Source: Paramarasmius palmivorus (taxonomy: Eukaryota > Basidiomycota > Agaricomycetes > Agaricales > Marasmiaceae). Taken from it: 64,000 nt of DNA. Position numbers and translations under genes: made by a program. Each line of letters begins with the position of its first letter. Position 1 is the first letter of the stretch. The stretch is from assembly GCA_037176845.1 (NCBI GenBank), contig JAYKXP010000065.1, positions 1-64,000 of the forward strand, written 5' to 3'. Of this stretch, positions 52,229-63,570 are shown in pieces. Below the pieces are notes generated by a model. That model had not been told where the DNA came from, did not search any database, and worked only from the letters and a program-made list of their open reading frames with translations.

Positions 52229-54455
52229 ATGAAACGAGGTACTCAACTCGGCGTTATCGCCACACTCTCGACTCTAGGAGGAACGCTTGCGCAATGGACT
52301 GAACAATCCTGGGCTTCAGTAAGCCTTTTTGCATCACTACATCGTTCATCATCTTGACTTTGCTTCATAGATCGAACCCAGTAAAGACCTTGCATGGGTT
52401 CAGTGTTACGACGGACCATTCGAATGTGGCCGTCTTCAGGTTCCTCTGGACTATTCCGACCCAGATGGGCAATCCGCCGCTATTGCGCTTATTCGTATCA
52501 AGGCCAACGTTTCGACCGACAGTGCAGAATACCGCGGCCCAATTCTGTTCAATCCTGGCGGACCAGGAGGCAGTGGCGTCGAACTGGTGCATTCGGCGGG
52601 TCAAGCTCTAGCTACAATAGTCGGGCCACAGTTTGATATAGTCAGCTTTGACCCTAGAGGTGCGGTAAAGTTCAACCATGCCTAAAAAGATTTTTAATGT
52701 CGTTTCTATTCTAGGTGTATCTCGCTCCACTCCTCGCATTTCGTGGTATGAAACCCGCGTAGAACGCGAATTGTGGGCTCGGCCGTTGACAATGGAGCTC
52801 AACCACTCGTCGGATAGCGTCGCGAGCTACTGGGCTGCCAGCAAGATAACTGGTCAACTTGCAGCTGAACGCGCCGGTGATGTCTTTCCTCATATTCAAA
52901 CGGACCATACAGCTCGGGATATGCTCAGTATCACTGAGGCTTATGGTAGAGAGAAGATACAGTATTGGGGTTTTTCGTATGTCTTGTTCGCTCGATCTGC
53001 GGTTTGGTTGTATCTGATTTTATCTCGAGGTACGGTACGGCTCTGGGAGCCACTTTCGCAGCCATATTCCCGGTACAGTCGTTTCATCCGAATCCTCATA
53101 TCGAAGCTTGTTCATGTTCATCTACTCTAGGATAAAATCGAACGGATGGTCCTCGACGGATTAGTCAATATACAGGATTATTATACCGGTAAGCTGGATG
53201 GCTTCTTACCGCTGAAAAGAGTGTAACCTATCAAATATAGGCACTAGGAAGAGCAACATCGTTGACGCCGATAACACACTTCGATGGTTCTACAAAGATT
53301 GTCATAGCGCTGGTCCCGAATTATGTGCCTTCTATGACTCCTCTCCCGAGGCCATCGAGCAAAGGCTGAATAGGTTATACAACTCTGTCATTCGAGCACC
53401 AGTTCCCGTGCGCACGGAGCGTTCTTATGGCCTTGTCGACTACCAACGTCTGCGCCGAACGTTATTCTTGGGTCTATACTACACCTTCGATACTTGGGCA
53501 GTACTCGCGGCTGGGTTGGCGGAATTGGAAGCCGGGAATGGAACGACGTTTTACAAGTTGATGGAGAGTGATCCGTTCGAGTGCTCGTGCGATCCCTCGG
53601 AACATGCTTTTGATAGCGTAGGAGAGGCGGAGATTACTATTGCTTGCAATGATGGTGCTGTTATACCGGAGAGTGTGGAAGAAGCTGAAAGGCATTATAA
53701 GGATATCACTGGGGAATCAGGTTGGGGTAGTATGTGGGCTAGCGTTAGGAATGCGTGCAGGTACGTCTTGGTGTCTTTGAGCTGCAGCCTTTTCGTTGAA
53801 CGTTTTCCATCCAGTGGTTGGCCCAAAACCCCCAAATTCGAAGGTGAGGCTTGGTCAGGCTTTGAGTTAGTTTAGTTGTTCATAGATCTTGTAGGACCAT
53901 TCTCGGGAAACACAAGTTATCCCATCTTGCTGGTTGGCAACACTGCTGGTGCGTTTCTTTTTGATGCTTTAAGCTTTAAGTCCCGTTCTCATCCCTGCGC
54001 AGATCCTGTAACGCCGTTGTCAGCGTGAGTGTATACAGAGATTCCATACCCACTAATAGTTCATCTGACCGCTCTTTTAGTGCCAAGACAGTCTCGCAGA
54101 ACTTCCCTGGATCTGTCGTACTTCAACAGGACTCTGCTGGCGTCAGTGATACTCTTTCTCACTTGTACCAATGTACTGACACCATTGCCAGCATTGCTCG
54201 ATCTCCGGCCCTTCTCTTTGCACAGCTCTTGCAATCCGTGAATACTTCGTGAATGGGACACTCCCTGAGCCAGGCACAGTCTGTCCAGTTATCGGAACGC
54301 CGTTCACGAACCCAACATCGGTGATAATATCTACGAAGCGACAGGTTTCGGAAAGTTTGACGGGCACAGATTCAGAGCTATTCCACGCTTTGAAGCAGTT
54401 GGGGAGGTCGTCGGTCAAGCATGGGAGCATGGGCTTATCTCCGTTTCGTATCTAG
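52229..54455 (+). CDS. Secreted S33 TAP-like serine peptidase, tandem copy 3
   Basis: Eleven exons: 52229-52318, 52371-52659, 52715-52976, 53030-53072, 53131-53188, 53241-53760, 53815-53843, 53895-53948, 54003-54024, 54081-54141 and 54192-54455 (1,692 nt, 563 aa). The signal peptide is MKRGTQLGVIATLSTLGGTLA. NPGGPGGSG, GFS|YG, ADPVTPL and AGHCS are intact, and the C-terminus ends GLSPFRI as in copy 1. Exon 7 is 6 nt shorter than in the other copies (in frame). The coding sequence is closest to copy 2. The intact Argonaute follows 380 bp downstream on the same strand, the arrangement that the two earlier units preserve only as relics. Confidence 0.88.
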
Positions 54456-54837
54456 AGGTCTTCGTCGTTGAAGGAGTGTAGATAAACTATTTTGGAAATC
54501 TATCGTTCTTCTTAATGTCATCATTATCTTTGTATAGAAACTGAGGAAGCTTGCCATTCACTGATGTCAGTGACAGCCTGAGACGGTACAAATCGAAGCC
54601 GCGCAGTCACCGATTTGATTTCTTCTCTTACCACCACCTTCGACAACTTCAAAAACTTCAAAAACCACCTCCGACTCCCCGACCGCCGACCGTTACGCGT
54701 TACGTTCAAAGCAGACAATAACAGCATGTGACAATACCAATAAAAGAAATCTAAATAGAGTTTCGGGAGCGTCTTCATTACAGCCGCCCCAAGAAAATGA
54801 CTCCCGTTCATTCATTCATTCGATCTACAGCGACAAC

Positions 54838-57800
54838 ATGAGTTCTAACCGACCCAGCAGAGGGAGAAGTGGCGGCGGTGGCGACAGAGGCCAAAGGGGA
54901 GGAGGTGAAGGACGAGGACGGGGGCGAGGAAGAGGTGATTATCGAGGTGGTCCTGGTCAAGGCCCTAGTACTGGAAGAGGATTTTCGGACAGAGGGGAGG
55001 GTCGTGGTGGGGGTGGAAGAGGCTTTGGGAGGGGTGATAGTGGAAGAGGCTTTGGGAGGGGTGATGGTGGAGGCGGCCCTCGAGGCGGTTTTCGAGGTGC
55101 TGGTAGAGGTGACCGTGGGGGACGAGGACGGGGCAATGTGACTCCAGGCATTTTCAAAGAAGGTTCACCAGCAACTATAGATGAACGTCTTCGAGACAGC
55201 GAACTGAACCGGCTTACAACTTCATTCCAAAGTCTTCAGCTCACTTCGAATACCCCAGAGCATCCATTGCGACCTGGCTATGGTACTCAAGGGTCACCCG
55301 TCACCTTACGGGCCAACTTCTTTGCTCTTCGACTTCCAAAAGATCTAGTCGTCTACGAATATACCGTGGAGATCAGTCCCAAATGCGACGAGGAGGCAGG
55401 GACTCGAAGCAGGCTGTTCACACTTTTGGAAGAGAGTTCCGCCTGTAAACCGTTCGCGGGACACTATGCACACGACAGCAGCCAGAAGCTGGTATCTTCG
55501 AAGCAGCTCCCTCAGCCTTTGACAATTAACATCAAGTTTCTGGAGGAAGGAGAGACCCAGCCTCAAAATAATGCCAAAGTATATACCATTACGATCACAT
55601 TGTCCGCAACCATAGATACCAAAGAGGTTTCCAGGTATGTCTATCCAGCTTTCATGGTTATCCAGTACGGAAGCTGATACAGGTGTGTAGCTATCTATCA
55701 GGCTCGAACAGAGACTATAACATCGGTCCACTCCTTGCCGCACTCAATCTAGTACAACAACGACACGCGACTCAAAAGGGCATCCGAGTTGGGACCAGCA
55801 AGTATTTCTTTCCGTTGGAATCTCAAGGCCATTTCCTGAGTCTCGGAGTGCAAGCCATACAAGGCTTTTATGTGTCTGTGCGGCCAGTATACAAACAGCT
55901 TGCGGTCAATGTGTAAGATCTTCCCGTTCTATTGCGCCGCCACCATATCTAATAATCTCCAGGAATGCTTGCATGACTGCCTTCTTGGACCTGCCAGGTA
56001 ACATGGTCGACGCTCTAGAGTCATTCAACCGCAGGTCGCGTGGCGGCATGCTCACGCTCCCACCGAATCTGGTCAAAAACATCAAAGTGACCACGACCTA
56101 CCTTGGTTACAAAAAGCGGTCAAAAGTATTTGCAATTGGGACGGCTTCGGCTAAAAACCAGTTTTTTCCCCATCCGAAGTACAAGAGGATTTCCGTGGAG
56201 GAGTATTTCAAGAAAGGTACGAGTCCATCTCAACTTTGCCTGTTCGAAAACTCATCAGATACCTCCCCAGAATACAACATCAGGCTCCAGCACGCAACGG
56301 ATCTTCCTGTCATTGACATCGGGAACAAAAACAAACCAGTTCATGTCCCCGCCGAACTGTGCGAAATCGAACCAGGCCAACCGTACCGAGGCAAGCTCAC
56401 TGGAGACGAAACAGCTAAAATGATCAGAGTCGCATGTAACCCGCCCAACATCAACGCTGAAGCCATCGTTGGCGATGGATTTTCCAAACTGGGTATCACT
56501 CCTCCATCCGACATCCTCAAAAATTTCGGGATTTCCGTGAGCAACGAGATGGCCGTCGTACCCGGTAGGGTACTTGCCCCTCCACGGTTGTTTTACGGTC
56601 AAAAAGCTATCACGGCCAGTAATGGTGCATGGAACATCACAACCGTCAAATTCCACAAGGGAGCACAGGTGAAGAGTTGGTGGATCATGCTTGTGATGGA
56701 TAGTGCGGCGAGAAATACTATCGTTAGCGGTCCACAAGATTCCAGGCTTCTCGCCCTTCGGGACAGCTTCGTCTCGAAGCTGACTAATTGTGGGATGGCC
56801 ATGCCCAGAGATAAACCTGTTCCGTTCGCTACTCCGCTCTTGCCAACGGGAACCGATAAGTTCAGGAAGGACGCACTGGGAATCATTCGTACGACGCTAC
56901 AGAATCAACTGGATAGTGCTCGAGGACAGAAGCCAGATTTTGTGTTGGTTTTATTGTCTCACGAAGACAATTTCATCTATCCTGGGATCAAGGTAAGACT
57001 CTTTGTTTCTCTTTAGCACAAGATGCTCATGTCTTTTCACCACAGACAATTGGCGACGTCGAGTTAGGCCTTAATACGATTCACCTACAACTCGATCGAG
57101 CAATCAATGGGAAGCGACAGGACCAGTACCTGTCCAATGTCGCTCTCAAGATTAACACCAAGTTGGGAGGTGTCAATCATCAAGTGAGTTCTTGTATATT
57201 CATCTTGCCCCATCTCAGCTGACATTTACCCCCTCACTAGCTGGACCAAGAAGCCATGAACTGGTTGAAAGCCGAACGAACTATGTTGGTCGGAATCGAC
57301 GTAACGCACCGCGGCCCGGGAAGTAAAGAAGGTGCACCATCCATCGCGGCGGTAGTAGCGAATGTGGACGACACGTTTGTGCAGTACCCAGCGAGTTTGG
57401 AGATTCAACAGACGCACGAGATCCGAGAAGTGAGTCGTTTGCGTGTAATCATTGGATGGCTTGTTCTGACGGTTGACCTAATACAGATGGTCACCGAACT
57501 GGAGAAAATGATGGTCGAGCGTCTTCAAGCGTACAAAACCAAGACTAGCAACCTACCTGATAGGGTCTTCGTCTTTCGTGACGGTGTCTCTGAGGTAAGT
57601 GAACAGCTCATATCGCCAGCTTTCAAGTTTCACTGACAGAGCTGCCTTAGGGTCAATATGATTCTGTTCTCCGCATAGAGCTGCCACAAATCCTCGATGC
57701 CTTCAAGAAGTTCAATACCAAAGATCGAAAACAACCATATCGGCCTCGTCTGTCGATTGTCATTTGTGGAAAGCGACATCATGCAAGGTGTGTTTCTTTT

Positions 57801-58389
57801 ACAATTAGATCAAGAACGGATGTTTAGCTCGTACTAGGTTCTATCCGACCAAGGCTGAGCATGCCGACAAGACTATGAACACCCGACCAGGAACCGTGGT
57901 CGATAAAGGCGTTACAGACGTGTAAGCCCTGCTCATATTTCCCATCGTTGACTCTGAGCTGACACGCGCTAATCAGGTTTGACTTTGACTTTTACCTTCA
58001 AGCCCACGCTGGCCTCCAAGGCAGTGTCAAATCCACACACTACGTCGTTATATATGACGAAAACCGCTTCACGGCCGACGAGATTCAGCAGGGGGTCAAC
58101 AACAACAGCTACTTGTATGCCAGAGCAACGAGAGCTGTCAGCTTAATCCCGCCTGCCTACTACGCCGATCAGGCGTGCGAGAGGGGGAGATATTATCTGA
58201 ATGACTTCTTGACTGGAGAAGACCCGCAGAAGAAAAAGGCCGAGAAGGCAGCCAAGGAAAAGGTGTTTGAGGATGCAAAGAAGGCTTGGGGCAAAGGGGT
58301 ATGTTCATCATTCCGCTTGCGAGGCTCGTGTTAATGATCTCTTTCCCCAGGTTCACTCCGATATGAGGAATACGATGTTTTACATGTAG
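54838..58389 (+). CDS. Argonaute (RNA-silencing slicer), full length
   Basis: Eleven exons: 54838-55634, 55691-55912, 55963-56216, 56271-56992, 57046-57183, 57241-57429, 57487-57594, 57651-57787, 57838-57921, 57977-58298 and 58351-58389 (3,012 nt, 1,003 aa). Residues 4-105 are an RGG/Gly-rich tail. N, L1, PAZ (YNIRLQHATDLPVI, then PAELCEI), MID (FGISVSNEMAVVPGRVLAPP) and PIWI follow. The slicer tetrad is present: Asp in GIDVTH, Glu in THEIRE, Asp in FRDGVSEGQ, His in KSTHYVVIYDEN. Argonautes of this class bind small RNAs and cut complementary transcripts, often from transposons (family knowledge). The 54-nt intron at 56,217-56,270 is a multiple of three with no stop, so it is easily misread as coding. 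Stop codon TAG at 58387-58389. Confidence 0.93.
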
Positions 58390-58760
58390 CTGCTCCCATA
58401 ATCTACATCATGATCTATGTGTTGTTGGATTTACTATACCTGTTGTACCTTTAATGTTGTATCTGTATGTATTGACCGTCGTTGTATTAATATTTGTGGA
58501 TACGTAGTCTATTGTGTGTATGTAGACATTGTATACGTAGTGGTTTCTGGGCTTGTATTGTGAAAATCTGAAGAGGCTAATGAACGAAGATTCGGAGATC
58601 TGCCTCCGTGCCGGGAGCTTCATCCTCCATCTTGAGTCATGGTCAGAGGCTGTTGTCTCCCTGGCTCGAGTATCGCAGGTCCTGCAATGAAATTGTCGAA
58701 CAGAGTACCAGCCCAGTTTCGGGAATGTACCATTGACGAATTCGAAATAGTACAGTAATG
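56497..58760 (+). repeat. Left copy of a 2.3-kb direct segmental duplication
   Basis: This segment (Argonaute MID-PIWI exons, 3' flank and the antisense peptidase end) is repeated at 61,248-63,570 with high identity, including introns and flank. The match begins abruptly at ctgggtatcactcctcc. Confidence 0.85.
58560..58750 (-). pseudogene. TAP-like peptidase last-exon fragment
   Basis: The minus strand reads FVNGTFPKLG and a decayed remainder matching the last exon of the peptidase at 63,333-63,590. Nothing upstream of that exon is present. It is part of the duplicated segment and was truncated where the kinase-bearing DNA begins. Confidence 0.7.
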
Positions 58761-58883
58761 CGGACAGTGCCTGGCGCTGAGCGCTAGAGAACTTACCCCA
58801 CTACTAGTACAGTACTGGGAATCTTTGCCTGGAGATACCTGCAGCGTCCGATAATAAAGTCTTGTATCAAGACTAGGCTGGAG

Positions 58884-61141
58884 ATGTATGATCCATCAGG
58901 CGATCTCTACGACTATGCGGAAGAAGCCTATAGCTATTCCTCAGCAATTGAAAATCCTGTTAATGGGATCTTGCATACCACGAGCCTGCAACAACTGGAA
59001 GCAATTCTTCAAGACGGACACGAATATCTGGAGCTAATATCTCAACAAGGGGATCTCGCGCAATCAATTTTGGATCTACTGCAGTCAGTGAGTCGTTCTC
59101 TGGATTGTTACATCTTGTGACAAAACCTTTTACACTCTTCGCCCCAGCTATCGCATGCTCAAGAAACATCCCCTCGGCTCCGCTCATCAATCTTGAAAGC
59201 AATACTCAGGCTTTCTCGGAAGTCGAATCTTTACCCCCGGTGCTTGACGATAAGGAATGTGAGGCAACTTGGAGAACATGCTGTGGCTTCAGGAGGATTT
59301 GGAGAGATCTGGATGGGCGGAGTGGAAGGGTCGCGGGAGCTTGTGTGCTTGAAAGTAGTGAAGTTGTATCAGATATCTGATATCGAGAAGGTTCTTGGAG
59401 TGCGTACAATTATTTATGTTTGCTTCTACTGCCTTTAACATTAGACATGTCAGGATTTTCTGCGGGAAGCAATCGTATGGAGACAGCTTGAACATCCAAA
59501 CCTTTTACCTAGGGATGCGCACCGTGCCGTCGACGGGCACGGCCGTCTATAAAGGGACCGCTGACGGGCACGGCTAGTCCAAAACCGTCCGTGTGACGGG
59601 TCCAAACATGGCTCGAACGGGACGGCACGGTAGTAAAAACGGTCAAAAACGGCCGTCAACGGGTGTTCGGTAGGTTTTTGCTATCCTATGCCCAGATTTA
59701 TGCACAATTAATGTTTGTCGATCCCCATTTTCGAAGGAAAAGACCCACCGAAGACCTTTTAGGTCCACATCTGTCAAATTCCACCCTTGAAGTCCTAAAA
59801 ATGGCTATCATTATCTGTATGCCGAGATTCAGGCCTGTCAGTGAGTGAATTTTAACGTGAAAAGGGGCCCAAAGCATTTAAACTGACATTCAATTGCTTT
59901 AGAAAGGTTCATCATGTCTGACAGGGTCAACCCATTCACCCTTTCAGCTCGCAAAATGCACGCTACTGGAAGTAGCGCTCGTTTAGCGCTCACAGACCCG
60001 TTTCACCCGTTAGCACCCGTCAAGTTACCGTTTTTGCTGGTTGGTCGACGGTACACGGCCGTGCCGTTGACGGTACTCCTTTTTCTCCTCGAATCTCTTG
60101 ACGGGACGGCCACGGCTACCGTCTGACGGCACCCGTTACCCGTCAAGAACGGGTACGGTGCGCATCCCTACTTTTACCATTTCTTGGTCTCTACTTCCTC
60201 GATGAAAAGCAAAAGAAGTTATGCCTCATTTCCCCGTGGATGGAAAACGGAAATTTGAATCAGTTCTTGAAACAAACGCCGCGACGCAATGTGAACCATC
60301 GTCAGCTGGTATGTCACTGAGCTGGTCAAAGGAGTCTGCTCGTTGTACTGACTTGGGCAGGTCTGGGACGTTGCCAGTGGCCTTCAGCACCTACATCACA
60401 TGAAAATTATTCACGCAGATCTCAAAGGGGTGAGATTTGCGTCTATTATAATTCATCTCCTGTTCCCTGACGCCTCTGCTTCTCAGGTCAACATCCTTAT
60501 GACGAAGTCTAGCAGGGCAGCAATCGGAGATTTCGGCCTCTCCTATGTCGCAGAGGGCGAAGTGTTGAGGATGACTTCTACAAGTGCCTTCTCTGGTGGT
60601 ACATGTCGATGGCTAGCCCCGGAAATAGTGACTCGTTCCCATCCACGACCAACCTACAAAAGCGATATTTATTCGTTCGGGTGCGTGTGCTACGAGGTGT
60701 GTCGGTAGTATCATTCGATATGCAGGGTGCTTTATTACCATTTAGATATATACCGGACTTCACCCGTTCCACGATTTGCGTTACGACGCTAACGTGATAC
60801 TCGAAATTATGAAGGGAAATCGTCCTTCACGTCCTACGAATCGACCTGAATTAGACGACGATATGTGGTCACTCATCCGAAGATGCTGGGACGGCGACGC
60901 TTCAACTAGACCCGACATCTACGAGGTTAGGCAGTGGCTTGATGTTCAATTTGGAACCGTTGAAGCGGCACCGGCATGGGATTTAACGGTTTCCAAACAT
61001 ATTTGGCAACACACACATGGTGTCGGCATGTCATCTCGCCCCAGTCCAGAGGTTGCAGCGTTTTTGGCTCGGTCACATGCAAGGTTGCAGGCAAGGTGCG
61101 GGACTGTTCTCCAGTCGAAGGTGGCATTTCAAAGAATTTGA
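58884..61141 (+). pseudogene. TKL-like protein kinase gene interrupted by a hAT-like MITE
   Basis: Exons: 58884-59087, 59148-59399, 59445-59509 (then the MITE) continuing 60179-60308, 60361-60429, 60487-60696, 60746-61141. Kinase motifs are in order: glycine loop ASGGFGEIWMG, Lys in CLKVVK, catalytic loop HADLKGVNIL (HAD in place of HRD), DFG in GDFGLSYV, WLAPEI and CWDGDASTRP. The tyrosine-kinase-like Ser/Thr class is common in agaricomycetes. The insertion lies in the conserved HPNLLP-FLGLYF stretch of the N-lobe and introduces a stop within about 15 codons, so the allele is broken unless the insert is spliced out. Apart from the insertion, the exons look intact, so inactivation is recent. 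An alternative acceptor for exon 3 lies at 59,453. Confidence 0.8.
59510..60170. mobile_element. hAT-like MITE (661 bp) with 8-bp target duplication
   Basis: Terminal inverted repeats start tagggatgcgcaccgt at both ends (18 of 19 bp match). The flanking 8-bp direct repeat cttttacc lies at 59,502-59,509 and 60,171-60,178. An 8-bp target duplication with short TIRs is the hallmark of hAT elements (established knowledge). The ends are rich in acggg/cccgt words, resembling subterminal transposase-binding repeats. There is no transposase frame, so the element is non-autonomous. Confidence 0.9.
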
Positions 61142-61155
61142 GTAGAAAAGCAAGC

Positions 61156-63153
61156 ATGGTTGGTGGTGCAGAAGGGTCACCGGACGTTGAAGAACATGAA
61201 GATGGGCATACTAGTCTGTTGTCAGGGTTACCTTCAACATTATCGGCGCTGGGTATCACTCCTCCATCCGACATCCTCGATTTCGGGATTTCCGTGAGCA
61301 ACGAGATGGCGGTCGTACCCGGTAGGGTAATTGCCCCTCCACGGTTGTTTTACGGTCAAAAAGCTATCACGGCCAGTAATGGTGCATGGAACATCACAAC
61401 CGTCAAATTCCACAAGGGAGCACAGGTGAAGAGTTGGTGGATCATGCTTGTGATGGATAGTGCGGCGAGAAATACTATCGTTAGCGGTCCACAAGATTCC
61501 AGGCTTCTCGCCCTTCGGGACAGCTTCGTCTCGAAGCTGACTAATTGTGGGATGGCCATGCCCAGGGATAAACCTGTTCCGTTCGCTACTCCGCTCTTGC
61601 CAACGGGAACCGATAAGTTCAGGAAGGACGCGCTGGGAATCATTCGTACGACACTACAGAATCAACTGGATAGTGCTCGAGGACAGAAGCCGGATTCTGT
61701 GTTGGTTTTATTGTCTCACGAAGATAATTTCATCTATCCTGGGATCAAGGTAAGACTCTGTGTTTCTCTTTAGCACAAGGTGCTCACGTCTTGTCACCAC
61801 AGACGATTGGCGACGTCGAAATGGGCCTTAATACAATTCACCTGCAACTCGATCGAGCAATCAATGGGAAGCGACAGGATCAGTATCTATCCAATATCGC
61901 TCTCAAGATTAACACCAAGCTGGGAGGTGTCAATCATCAAGTACGTTCTAGTTATTTGGTGCAATCATCAGCTGCCATTTATCCCCTCGCTAGTTGGACC
62001 AAGAAGCCATGAACTGGTTGAAAGCCGAACGAACGATGCTAGTTGGAATCGATGTGACACACTGCGGCCCGGGAAGTAAAGAAGGTGCACCATCTATCGC
62101 GGCGGTAGTAGCGAATGTGGACGACACGTTTGTGCAGTACCCAGCGAGTTTGGAGATTCAACAGACGCATGAAATCCGAGAAGTGAGTCCTTTACGCGTA
62201 ATTATCGGATGGCGTGTTCTGACGGTTAACCCAACGCAGATGGTCATCGAACTGGAGAAAATGATGGTCGAGCGTCTTCAAGCGTATAAATTTAGGACTG
62301 GCAACTTACCTGAGAGGGTCTTCATCTTTCGTGACGGTGTCTCTGAGGTAAGCGGACAGTTCATGTCGCCAGTCCTCAAGTTTTGATAACAAGGCTACCT
62401 TAGGATCAATATGATCAAGTTGTTCTCTGTGAAGAGCTACCGCGAATTCTCCACGCCTTCAAAAGATTCAAAACCAAGGATCGGAAACAACCATATCGAC
62501 CTCGGCTGTCGATTGTCATTTGTGTGAAACAACATCATACAAGGTGCGCTCCTTCACATTTGGGATCGAGAACGGATGTTCAGCTTGTACTAGGTTTTAT
62601 CCGATCCAGGCTGAGGATGCCGATACGACTATGAACACCCGACCAGGAATCGTGGTCGATAAAGGCGTTACAGGCGTTACAGGCGTGTAAGCCCTGTTCA
62701 TATCTCCCATCGTTACCTTTAGCTGACACGCACTTTCCAGGTTTGACTTTGATTTCTACCTTCAAGCCCACGCTGGTCTTCAAGGCAGTGTCAAATCCAC
62801 ACACTACGTCGTTATATACGACGAAAACCGCTTCGCAGCCGACGAGATCCAGCAGGGGATCAACAACAACAGTTACTTGTATGCCAGAGCAACGAGAGCT
62901 GTCAGCTTGATCCCGCCTGCCTACTACGCTGGCCAAGCCAGCAAGAGAGGGAGATATTATCTGAATGACTTCTTGACTGGAGAAGACCCACAGAAGGAAA
63001 AGGTTGAGAAGGCAGCCAAGGAAAAGGTATTCGAGGATGCGAAGAAGGCTTGGGGGGGAGGGGTATGTTCATCATTCCGCTTGCGAGGCTCGTGTTAATG
63101 AGTTCATTTCCCAGGTTCACCCCGATATGAGGGATACGATGTTTTACATTTAG
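61156..63153 (+). CDS. Short chimeric Argonaute (MID-PIWI only)
   Basis: Eight exons: 61156-61749, 61803-61940, 61994-62182, 62240-62347, 62404-62543, 62594-62686, 62741-63062 and 63115-63153 (1,623 nt, 540 aa), open throughout. The first about 31 residues (MVGGAEGSPDVEEHEDGH...) are novel and derive from kinase-side sequence. From LGITPPSDI on, the protein is the MID-PIWI half of the adjacent Argonaute. The slicer tetrad is retained (GIDVTH, THEIRE, FRDGVSE, KSTHY), though Gly of SEGQ is Asp here. Differences include a 9-bp internal duplication (VTGVTG) and a few substitutions. N, L1 and PAZ are absent, giving an architecture like prokaryotic short Argonautes (without the partner). The start at 61,156 is the first ATG upstream of the homology; expression is unproven. 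Confidence 0.65.
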
Positions 63154-63570
63154 CTGCTCCAGTTGTGTTGTTGGATTTATTATATCTGTTGTACCCTTAA
63201 TGTTGTATCTGTCTGCACTGATCGTCGCTGTATTAACATTTGTAGATACATAGCCTATCGTGTATAAGTAGACATTGTATACGTAGCGACTGCTAATCGT
63301 TACTGGACTTGCACCATGAAAGACTAAGAACATCAGATGTGAAAAGGCAGGCGCCCAATCGACGAAGATTCACCGATCTGCCTCCAGGCCCGGAGCAACT
63401 CTTCATCCTCCATACTCATGATCAGAGGCTGCTGGCTCCCCGACTCGAATATCGCAGGTCCTGCGGTGGGATTTTCGAACGGAGTACCAATAATTGGACA
63501 CCAAGTGCCCGGTTTCGGGAGTGTACCGTTGACGAAATACTCTCGAACGATACGAGCAGTACAGAGAGAC
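61248..63570 (+). repeat. Right copy of the 2.3-kb direct segmental duplication
   Basis: See the left copy at 56,497-58,760. In this copy the antisense peptidase sequence continues as an intact gene end, so the right border of the duplication lies within the peptidase last exon or just beyond it. Confidence 0.8.

Noticed and set aside
54869..55157. Acidic plus-strand and Pro-rich minus-strand frames over the Argonaute N-terminus
   Set aside because: Both are produced by the RGG repeat in other frames; the Argonaute frame joins correctly to downstream exons.
60976..61773. In-frame kinase-Argonaute fusion protein
   Set aside because: The kinase last exon is in a different frame and ends at 61,141; the open frame through 60,976-61,155 reads antiparallel logic of the kinase exon and needs no fusion. 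A spliced fusion is not excluded but has no good junction.
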